The notes beneath the pieces were generated by a model. It made no database searches, was not told where the DNA came from, and saw only the letters and a program-made list of their open reading frames with translations. From NCBI RefSeq assembly GCF_032854445.1, contig NC_088295.1, positions 30,677,385 through 30,741,384 on the forward strand: a stretch of DNA of 64,000 bases, read 5' to 3'. Source of the stretch: Liolophura sinensis. Lineage: Eukaryota > Mollusca > Polyplacophora > Chitonida > Chitonidae. This document shows positions 1 to 12,000 of the stretch, one piece after another. The position numbers were made by a program, and so were the translations under genes. The number at the start of each line of letters is the position of its first letter. Position 1 is the stretch's first letter.

Positions 1-3000
1 CCCCAGCCCTGACTCTGTTCACTTGTACAGCATGGCTTTTGTTTAGAAGGTTGGGATTTTCTTTCCAGAATCGCTGTATGCCGTTCCACAATTTCTTGTA
101 GATCTCGTTTTCTGATTTCTGTGTAAGGGTAGAATCCGATCATGATACTGTGAAAACCCTTTACAAAACATTAAGATGTCTGGTAACTGCATAAACGACG
201 CTGTCATAGTACGCTATATACATATACTAAGATAAATCAGTAAGACAAAGGTTGGAAACAAAGAAAATCCAAATCAAAAATGGATCTAAAATATACACTT
301 TTATTCCTAAAAATGATAATAGAAAAATAAAAGAAAGAGAAAATAAAAACAATTTCGGAAATCCTCAACTTAATGTCACTTGTACATAACAAAGATGATA
401 ATCTTTTTGTTTATGGATAATGGCTAGAGCTGTTAAAAGAGGAGAAAACAAATGAAACAAGTAAACGTATCAGAAATGCTGCGGAATACTGTATCTAAAG
501 ATATACAATTTTAAATGTTTTGACCGAGATGGCTAATGGGCTTTACGGGTCATATTTCGCAGTAATGGTCATGTTTTTTTTTTCTTGATGACATGACAGA
601 TTGTTCACAAAAACGAAGTTTGTAGTAAAAATATCAAACCTTTATGGCAACGTACGGCCCATTCTCTCAATCATCTTGTTTTATTTAAAGATAATCACAG
701 ATCATGGTGCTAAAGACTTCAAATCTTTATGGCAACGAATGGCCCTTTTCCTCAGTCATCTTTTTTATTTACAGATTAGCACAAATCATGGTCCGAAAAG
801 TTTTCCGTTGTCTTTATGAAGCCTCACTTTATTTTTTGAAATGAATTGCTCACCGGAAACAACATGAACATGTACGAGCCATATGTGCCACCCCATTTGT
901 ACTGGCTCTGCTCCACCATTTCTTCTATCGTGTTGAACGGCAGTTCCGTTTTTTCCACAGCTAATGCCGCCGTTAGCGTGCTGGTGTAGGAGGCCACAAT
1001 GACCATGGTGAAGAGCCACCATGAGGCTACCAGTGTCCGACTGGCCTGGTCTTTAGGGGAATGTTGACCACCTGAAAATATGCAGGACAACGAAGTTGGC
1101 CTCCAGTAAGTTTCATGTAAGACGACGTTTACGCGAGAGAGTACCTTCGAGTGCTTATTGTCACCAACGTCCCGAAAACAATAAAAGCACGGGGTGCACA
1201 ATGTGTGGATTATAAATTGGGGATGAAAGTTTTACCTTGGAACGTAAACAGGTTGATTAACTTGTGTTTACGGCCGCTGATGTCACTATGTTTAGTACGT
1301 CACTATGATGTCACTATGTACGCACATTATGTGTGTTGCATTGACTGGCTGGTCGGTTGGTTGGCCTGTTGGTTTGCCTGTCGTTCGGTTCATTCGATTT
1401 TTGGTTGGTCTGTTGGCTTGCGGATTGTTCGCTTCGTCCGTCAGTAGGTCGGTTGGTCGGTTTATTGGTTTGCCGCTCGTTCGGATCGTCCGTCAGTAGG
1501 TCGGTTGATCGGTTTGTTGGTTTTCCGGCCATTAATCAAGTGGAAGACCGGATGGACGGACGGACAGACAGTTGGAAGGCTGGACGGGAGTTTGGAAGGT
1601 CCAAAAAACCCTGCCAAATTGACCAGGGAATGTGGCTCACATTTAAGACTTGTGACGTTTCTGGCCGACACTGTGGATAACTAATCGTTACAATCTAACC
1701 TGTGCCACTTTTATATTTCTGGTTTCTGCCATTTCACCCAGCAAGCCAGCAAACCAAAATTGAAGATACGTGACCCCAAGAAAGATATCAATAGTGCATA
1801 GATAACCAGAAAAGCTGGACACCATGATATTGCTTGATACATTTGTAATACACGGCGACATGATCCTCTTGCAGAGAATATTGTGTGTACATATTATGAA
1901 TCTTCTGAGAATGTACATGTACTGGATTAAAAAAAAAAGTTTTTGCGTAGGCGTATGTGATTAGGAACTAAAAAGAAGAATGACTTGTTTTTGTTTTTCT
2001 ATTGGCCCAGTTTTAAACAAATAAGCCTAATATCAGGGTTGTTGATGTACGTATTAGCCCAAGTCTGCAAAAAAGCTGAATTATTGGTCTGTGCTGGTGT
2101 AGGCGGTAACCCATGTCTGACAAATCCTGACTTCTGAGTGTTATGGTTGTGTTTTTGAATCATTATTAAGGCACACAGATGTTAACGACAAAATATTTAG
2201 TTCCGTTGATACTTAATCTGATTAAAAACTTTTGTTTAGCATTGCTTGTAACCTCTGATACATTTAAAACCGCTGCTGAGTAGGACTACCTTCATTCAGT
2301 AATGCAGCCAGGTTGTACCATAAACAGTCATCAAATCGGTGCAGGCCTCTTAGACGGGATCGATCTATTCCGGAGTAATACAGATGGAATTTTTCCACGG
2401 TGGCGACCAGAAGGGTGATGAGTGGTAACGCGCACGTGACGCACACCACAATCGTCCACTCCAGAGGGGCGATTAGTATCTTCCATTTCTCTAACGCTTT
2501 GTCCGGTTTCTTCACCAAGAGAGTCGTGTAGTCGTTGTAAAATGGGTGAATGAAGTCCATGACTTCCTCGCGTTCTTGCTGTATGGATATGGCACCAATC
2601 ATCACATCTACTTCCTGTGGCCAGAATCCAGAATAAAAATACATCGTCACTTTCGTACGGACTGACGTTGAGAGGAGTTTTAACTTGAGTGTATTTAAAT
2701 GCGAAAGTGACGTAACGCTTGTGATATAACTGAATTGAATGTAAAATGAGTTGCATATATCAGAAGACGTGTTGAGCTAAATCTGAATTATCACAATAGT
2801 TACATATTTTAAACAATATTTAAAATTTATTAGATCACATTTACTAGAAGGAAAGACCAAATTCGAACACGAAGACATTTATTAAATATGCATCACATCC
2901 TCTTTAGTTCTTAGTTTTATGTATCTGATGAATGTTTTTAAGAATACATCACTTATATGACAGTGGCTAGTATTTTGATCCACTGCATGTAAGTATGTGA

Positions 3001-6000
3001 GCTGAATGGTGATAAGGGCAATAGTCTACCCAACTATTAGGGTAGGGTCCCCAACCCACCCTACCCCACTCCTCGCTTACACTTTCCAGAACACAGAGTT
3101 TTCCCCAAAATGATAAAAATAATGACACGGACCCTGTTAGCCAGCTGAGCGATCATACCAGTCCAATTTCCGGATGAGGCCTTTAATCCCCATTGGTCGT
3201 CTGGAGGCTCAACGATTATATAGCTGTGAAGTAAAGAAGTACATTTCTTCACAGTGATCAGAAAGGTACTTCTGTAACCGAGATGAACATACGACGGCAG
3301 AATATTTAATTTAATTCTGTGAGCTAAAACTTAAAGGAGAAGAAAACATACAAATGATGCCAAAAGATAAAAGAGCGTCAAAACTTATTTGCGAATATGA
3401 TTTTTAATATTTTTTTTGGATTTTTTTTCACGAGAAAAGGGTATTTGAAAATACTTTTGTATAGTGGGTATTTGGGACCAACTTTTGGTATTTATCGATG
3501 TTGCATAATAGTGTTCTAAATAAGGATGTGATGCTTGTCTATTAAATTTATTTGAATGTAAATTTGTTGTTTTTTTCGAAATATATGCATTTAACCCAAA
3601 TTATGATAATATTTATGAACATATTAAAAATATAAATATGATCTAAATTGAGGTTTTTAATTCATTTGTTAGCCGAAAAGAACAAATTCCAGTGCCAAAA
3701 TATTTATTAAACCTGTGTTACATCCTCATTTATGACATTATCAAACAAAGACTATAAATACCAAAAGATGGTCCCAAATACCCACCATACAAAAATTATT
3801 TTCAAGTGTCTTTTTCTACTTGAGGAAAAATCGGAAAAAAAATATTGAAGACCACAGTTAGGAATAACTTTTCGCACTTTTTCATCTGGACTTCATGTCA
3901 TTTTTATGTTTTCTCCACCTTTAATATAAATGTTAAGGATTGTTACAAATTGTGTGATATAAAGATACGTCACAATAGCGCTCACATTAACGTTTCTCGC
4001 ATACAGTTGGTACCAGCTCCATATAATAATTATTGGACCAGAAAGTTCCGTTTTGCATCCACATGATGATTTATCAGAATTAGAATAATTTGTAAACTTC
4101 AGGAGAGTAAGGAGATGAAATTTACCTGAAGTTTAACCTAAACGACATTTCGTCCATGATGTCCATACAAATTCCTTTAAAGTGAATTTTGCCGTCAATT
4201 TTCTGTTTTATTGTAAACGGCGACCACTGAAACAGACATAAGAAAAGGACCATACTATATAAAAGGAAAACAAATTCAAAACATTCAGCAGCACAGGAGA
4301 ATAATACTGGCTCGAAAGCCTTATTTATAATGTGATTTGGACTGATTAAAGGAAAGTTCAACAGACATGTCAAATGGAATAAAATGACTACCTCTTTAGT
4401 CGTAAGTATCAGAGTGGCATTGTTAAGCCCATTCTTGACATTTGGAAAAATGTCGTCATAAACGGTGATTGGCTGCTGTGTTGACCACGTGACAACGGTA
4501 CCAAACTGTCTGCCAGCCTTTTGCCAGTATGAGGTCATTACTTCATACGTCACTACATCTGTCGAGTTCATTTCTGATAACATCTCCAGCCCAGCCTGTA
4601 ATAAAAAAAGGATACATTGTGGATGGAAATAATTACTTTTATGACTTCAAACATGACAACACATAAAGCGTTTCTACTTACAGAAGTCTCTAAAATCCAA
4701 AACGTCTTCAGTACGTCCTGATTGCCAGAAAATGCGTCGCCTTGGTTTCCAACCTCACTTCAGAATGTTTTCGCTCACGGATAAAACTAAAAACTGCTAG
4801 CTCATCATTATTACCGACGCTCCTGACGGTTAAAAAAGTAACTTATCTTTCAGCAGGAACTACTCAAAAATGGTGGCCAATCTAGGTTGTTTTGAACATG
4901 TTTTACAGAAACGGGCAAGCTGCAAGTGGTAGTATGGCATGACACCTCGCGAATATTTGGAGGATATATCTTTATAGGGTTGAAGCTGACAAATATAATA
5001 TATATATAAATATTATAAGGATAATCAATGTGCGTAACTTTTATTGGAAGGTAAGGCAATTTGGTTCTTTGATTGTCAGTTCTCCGTATATTTTACTTAC
5101 ATGCACCTTCCGTTTTAAAATGGATATGTTGCTAACGTTTCCGATTTTTGGTTCCAGACAAGTGACACATATATCCTCTGATAAGACAAGCCAGCGTGAC
5201 ATGAGCCCCACCTTCACAAGCACGCCGTCATAGCGGGTAAACGAGTTCATCTACAACAAAAGCAAGGGAGATCAATGCTGCTTTAGACCAACTTTTTTAT
5301 AATCTTTTTAGAACAGGGCCTTTTCTGTCATTTGTGCTCTTATTTTTAAACTGATTTTCTTTATCCACTGCTGTGCTGCGAAAGAACGGGCGGTCTCTTT
5401 TATCCTCTTAAATGTGTCCGGTGCTTACGAATGTGCTACAATATTAGGTTATTGTGAAGTGTTTTGTACATTATTGATTAGTAATGTACAAGTCCATATT
5501 GTGTTGAAAATCCGTACTGAACGAGTCAAGTCCAATGCGTTGTGTTGAAAATCCGTACTGAACGAGTGGAGTACAATGTGTTGTGTTGAAAATCCGTAAT
5601 GAACGAGTGAAGTACAATGTGATGTTTTGAAAATCCGTACTGAACGAGTCAAGTCCAATGTGTTGTGTTGAAAATCAGTACTGAACGAGTGGAGTACAAT
5701 GTGATGATTTGAAAATCCGTACTGAACGAGTGGAGTACAATGTGATGATTTGAAAATCAGTACTGAACGAGTGGAGTCCAATGTGTTGTGTTGAAAATCC
5801 GCACTGAACGAGTGGAGTCCAATGTGTTGTGTTGAAAATCCGTACTGAACGAGTGGAGCCCAATGTGTTGTGTTCAAAATCGGTATAGGACGAATCCAAG
5901 TGTGGATCTATAACAGAACATGAACAACATAGTACTCCTCCTACTGCTAATAAAATACCATAAGGACAAACACCACACCTGCTGTAAATGTACATGCTAT

Positions 6001-9000
6001 GCTCTTATTACGACATTACTCCTTCTGTAATGTACCCAGTACAACCACAACCACGGAGTTACTGTACTTGCTACAACCACAAATGTTATACACCTTTCTA
6101 ATAAAGAACGAGCTACAACCACTAATGTCAGTCTTTTAGACCTACTGCTGATGTGTATACTACAATCACAAATGTTACTCCTCCTACGGCCAGTAGGAGG
6201 TGTTACTTCTTCTGCTCATTTAGTTAAGGGACGCCATACAACCATAAATGCTAATCCGTTTCGTAAGACTTACAGTGTACTTCGCCTGTCGCAAATACAA
6301 TACAACTGCTAGCTATCACAACCATAAATCTTGTCCCCACTGTTACTAATACTTTTGTTCATTCACCAAACGAAACACTCCTTCTGAGGGCTACATCCGT
6401 AAACAACAAGCGGGTTAGACTTGTACTAAGCCCCTTATCTACATCTATGTTGATACCAATCCACTTATTTAGATTTGTGCCGGTACCAACGCCCCTTATA
6501 TAGATTTGTGCTGGTACTAATTCCTTTATGTAGATTTGTGATGGTACCATCGTCCATTATCTTGATGTGTGCTGGTGCCAATCGCCCATATTTGCAGTGT
6601 AGATTTATGCTGGTAGCAATTACCTTATCTAGATTTGTGTTGGTACCAACCCCCTTATCTAGATTTGTGCTGGTGCCAACCCCATTGTCTAGATTTGTAT
6701 TGACACCAGTCTCTTTATGTAGGTTTGTGCTGGTACCATCGTCCATTATCTTGATTTGTGCTTGTGCCAATCGCCCATATTTGCAGTGTAGATTTATGCT
6801 GGTAGCAATTACCTTATCTGGATTTGTGCTGGTACTCGTAACCCAACACCCCCACCCAACTCCTCCTTTTTTAGATTTGTGCTGGTACCAACGTCCATTG
6901 CCTGCATTTGCTCTGATAATTTATCTACATTTGTGCTGGTGCCAGCCCCTTATCTAGATTTGTGCTGGTATCACCCGTGTTATCTAGAGTTGTACTGGTA
7001 CCAACCGATTATCTATATCTGTGCAGGTACCATCCCTCTTACCTAGATTTGTGCTGATACCATCCCCCTTATCAAGATTTGTACAGGTACCAGCCCCTTA
7101 TCTAGAGTTGTGCTGGAAGTTACCTCATATCTAGATTTGTACTGGTACCAATGTCCCTTATCTAGATTTGTACTGGTACCATTCCTCTCATCTAGATTTG
7201 TGCTCATACCAACGTTCCCTATCCAGATTTGTGCTTGTACCATTATCCTTACCTAGATTTGTACTGGTACCATCCCCCTTATCTAGATTTGTGCTTATAC
7301 CATTGTTCTTACCTAGAATTTTTACTGGTAGCATTTCCCCTTAACTAGATTTGTACTGGTACGAATGTCCCTTATCTAGATTTGTACTGGTACAATCCCT
7401 CTTATCTAGATTTGGACTGATAAGAGGGTATTAACCCGTTACTTAGATTTGTACTGGTACCAAACCCATTATCTAGATTTGTGCTGATACCAATGTCCCG
7501 TATCTAGATTTGTGCTAGCACCAACGCCTCTTATTCAGATTTGTGCTGCTACCACATCCCCCTGCTAGATTTGTGCCAGCACCAACGCCTCTTATTCAGA
7601 TTTGTGCTGCTACCACATCCCCCTGCCAGATTTGTGCCAGCACCAACGCCTCTTATTCAGATTTGTGCTGCTACCACATCCCCCTCCCCCATATCTAGAT
7701 TTGCTGCTGCTTTTCCCCTTATCTAGATTTGTGCTGGTGCTAACGCCACCTATCGAGACTTGTGCTTCCCCTCCAGCCATACGTGGGAAGGTTTGTCGTA
7801 TAAGTGAAATATTCCAGAGTACGGCGAAAAACACTCATAAAATAAACAAATAAATAAATAAAATATTTACATTTCTGATGGTACCAGCGCCCTTATCTAG
7901 TTTTGTGTTGGTGCCAGCGCCCATTGAACAGATTTGCATTGGTACCCACGCCAATTATCTAGATTTGTTCTGGTATCAATCCCCGTTATCTAGATTTGTG
8001 CAACGTTTCTCCTCAATATTTGTGCTGGTACCAACCTCATTTATTTAGATTTGTGTTGGTACAAACGCTCTTTATCTAGATTTGTGCTGGTACCAACCCC
8101 GCTCCCTTATTTAAACTTGTGCTGGTGCCAACGTCCATTATCTAGATTTGTGATGGTACCAACCCCCTTATTATTATTATAATACATTATAATATCTGTA
8201 TAGCCATTTGTAAGAGAATTTCAAAAGAAATCTTTGTATGGTATATTTTACCTGTCCGCTACACGGACACGAACCTTCAAGAGTATGTTTTCCAGCGTCG
8301 CCTGATTTGCAAGCAGGACAAAGTTGATGCCACTGTTCCTCATGGAGTAGTAACAAGTAGTCATAGTGCTGATCAAGTCTGTTTCTGTGCCGATCAGTGT
8401 ATGAAGCCAGAATTTTATCCCATTCTTGGATAACCCCCTTGTCAGCACATTCGTCTTGGATACTAGACATAAAAATCACGGGAAGGAAAATATTAACACG
8501 ATAGTAAACTAATCAGTTCAGGAGGATTCAGTTCAAATGAGCCGAAATAGTGAGTCAAAATGAGTCTTTAGTTTTCCGGAGTTGCACTGCTCGTGCAGAA
8601 AACTAATTATTATATTATTTTCACGTTTTACTGTAAATTGTGGTTTATAATGTTACTAAGCCTCAAAAGTTACGACATTCGGGGGATTCACCAGATTGTG
8701 CAGAAAGGGCCCATTTTATTCCATTAATCAGTAAATACAAAAAAAAAACTGAATTGCCGAATCACAAGAATGGTGATCGACGGAAGAGAATACTAGTAGG
8801 TAACAAACTCATATGGATTTGATCTTTATGCATCCCAGTAAGCAATTAATGATATTGTTTTAGAGATAAATCATAAGACACTTCTAACTAAAAACGATTG
8901 TGTACAAATTTGCACATTCACAATGACATCTTTATGAGGTCACTAGTTCACAGTAGTTTTTATAGAGTAGTAGGCCACCCCCAAAGACATTTTTGTAACA

Positions 9001-12000
9001 AACTAGGGCGATCCAATGATTACTGACAACAGTAATTAAACATGCCTGCAGTCTCGTTCTCCAACAGGGGTCACTCAAATGTTTTTTGTTTTGCATACAT
9101 CTAAGGCATTTTCATACTGCAAAGATATTTAGCTCTGAGATCGGTTTAAATTGCCCAAGATTCCAGTTGGAGAGAATGAAATGATCTAAGATCTAAGGGA
9201 TGTTAGTATAGAAAGATTATGCGAAGTGCTGGTATTAAAAGTTGCACACAGGAATTTGATATAACAACTTACGAGCGGAACTGAAGGCAGCTCATACAAA
9301 AGACAACCGATCATAAACACGGATTATAGAGCAGATGGATTATTACGTGCACACAAGCACTTGACAATACAAGTATCTTACAATATTCCTCTGAATACAG
9401 TATGCACGCCGTTTCCCAACCGGTAAGTTTCGTGACGTCGTAAAGAAGTAGAGATAAATCCGGAGGTCCGGCTATCGTCAAAGAGGTAGAGGAGTTGACG
9501 AACTGCATCAATGACGTCGTGACTGTCTCGGTATTAGAGAAACGTTTGAACTTCACGCAGCAAACTTCTGGGTTTTGGTCAGCGGCTCTTCCTGATGACC
9601 GAATTTCTCTGTGAAGACCAAAACCTTGTCCAAGAAGTACGTCTTCTATGGTGTGTCTCATGGAACAGCAGAAGCTCAACAAGACAGAGTCTGTGTCCTG
9701 GCAGGTATACTGTTTCACTGGAAGACAGGTTACAGAATGACCCAATGGTTACAGTGCCTGTCTCGAAGACGGGAGAACCAGCATGAAAACAGGGCCGGTT
9801 CATACCAAAACGAGGTACTTGTTGCTGCCTCGCTCGGTGGCATGCACTGGCCCTGTCACAAGAATACACAGTATAGGCGCACACACCTAATGAATCATCG
9901 TCATCATATGACTTAAAATTTACGACCTAAAGCCCTATGCATATATACTGATATCTAGTAACTTTCTTTTATAACAATCTTTTAAACATTATTAAAACCA
10001 GAGACGTTGGCACATATATATGTCTTCTAACTATAACATTTTTTTCACTCACATGTTGTATACACTGAGAAATAATCCAAGGTTTCACACACAAGGGCGG
10101 AATCATCGTTCGTGTTTGGTGGAGAGCAAATCCCGTGAGGCGTGATGAAATTCCAAGTCTGGTTATGATGGACAACAATGTCTGAAAAATATGAAAGACA
10201 ACATCATGAAGGAAACCACAGAGAACAAGTTTTGCTGTCATGACGAAATCACAAGTCGTTGTAGATGCATACGCGTAAAATAGGTCTACATTAATTCTAA
10301 TAAGATGTTCGTAACATTCCAATGGCATTTTTTGATTAAGCAAAGTTGCATTTTCAAGAATCGCTATACACAAATCAGGTGTTTAAAGAATTGTTTACAC
10401 TGTTTTGTTCAAATTGTTGCTCGACATACATCAATGTGTATCTGGATTTGTGTAGCTGTCTTCTTGTTTTAACTTCAAATTTTGTTAATTAGCGAATATT
10501 CAACTTACCTCACATGCCTGCAAATCATATCAGGGCTAATACTGTTTTGTTTAATTAACCATGTATTTTTAAGTAAATCATATGCACGGCTCGGAAAAGC
10601 AGTGGCTATAAAATATTATAGATAAATCATATCAAGTTTAGTTGAACATTAAAGAGCGATAAATAACTGCGACTTTTCCTAGTAAATTGCGTTTAATGAG
10701 CAGCAAGTTCGTCAATTAATGAGATGCAACAACATATAATATATAATAATGAGCTGTTCAGAAAAAAAACACCAGCCTCTGGTAAGTTCCTTAGTATGAA
10801 CTATCAATAGGTGATTATACATGGTGGGAGTGGTTACTTTTGCAACACAAACGCCCTCACCAGTGCCGTCGGTCGCTTCTTCTCAGCAATGCCTCACGAA
10901 CATCAATGCCCCACCAATACAAATGCCCTCACCATTGCCTCGCGAGCACCAATGTCCCATGAATACAAACGCCATCACCAGTCCCCCGTGAACACCAATG
11001 CCCCACCAATACAAACGCTCTCACCAGTGCCGTTGGTCGCTTCTTGTCACCAATGCCTCGCGAACACCAATGTCCCATGAATACAAACGCCCTCACCAGT
11101 GCCTCGTGAACACCAATTCCCCACCAAAACAAACGCCATCACCAGTGCCTCGCGAACATCAATGCCCCACGAATACAAACGCCCTCACCAGTCCCCCGCG
11201 AAAACCAATGGCCCACCAATACAAACGCCCTCACCAGTGCTGTTGGTCGCTAATTGTCACCAATGCCTCGCGAACACCAATGTCCCATGAATACAAACGC
11301 CCTCACCAGTGCCTCGTAAACACCGATGCCCCACCAATACAAACGCCCTGACCAGTGCCGTTGGTCGCTTCATGTCACCAATGCCTCGCGAACACCAATG
11401 TCCCATGAATACAAACGCCGTCACCAGTCCCCCGCGAACACCAATGCCCCACCAACACAGACGCCCTCACCAGTGCTGTTGGTCGCTTCATGTCACCAAT
11501 GCCTCGCGAACACCAATGTCCCATGAATACAAACGCCCTGACCAGTGCCGTTGGTCGTTTCTTGTCACCAATGCCTCGCGAACACCAATGTCCCATGAAT
11601 ACAAACGCCCTCACCAGTGCCTCGTGAACACCAATGCCCCACCAATACAAACGCCCTGACCAGTGCCGTTGGTCGCTTCTTGTCACCAATGCCTCGCGAA
11701 CACCAATGTCCCATGAATACAAACGCCCTCACCAGTGCCTCGTGAACACCGATGCCCTACCCATACAAACACCCTCACCAGTGCTGTTGGTCGCTAATTG
11801 TCACCAATGCCTCGCGAACACCAATGTCCCATGAATACAAACGCCCTGACCAGTGCCGTTGGTCGTTTCTTGTCACCAATGCCTCGCGAACACCAATGTC
11901 CCATGAATACAAAGGCCCTCACCAGTGCCTCGTGAACATCGATGCCCCACCCATACAAACACCCTGACCAGTGCCGTTGGTCGCTAATTGTCACCAATGC

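Noticed and set aside
8177-8479. Alternative frame IQDECADKGVIQEWDKIL over the iGluR exon
   Set aside because: Long and open, but the upstream donor at 9382 leaves one base and so selects the other frame, which also reads as a receptor amino-terminal domain.
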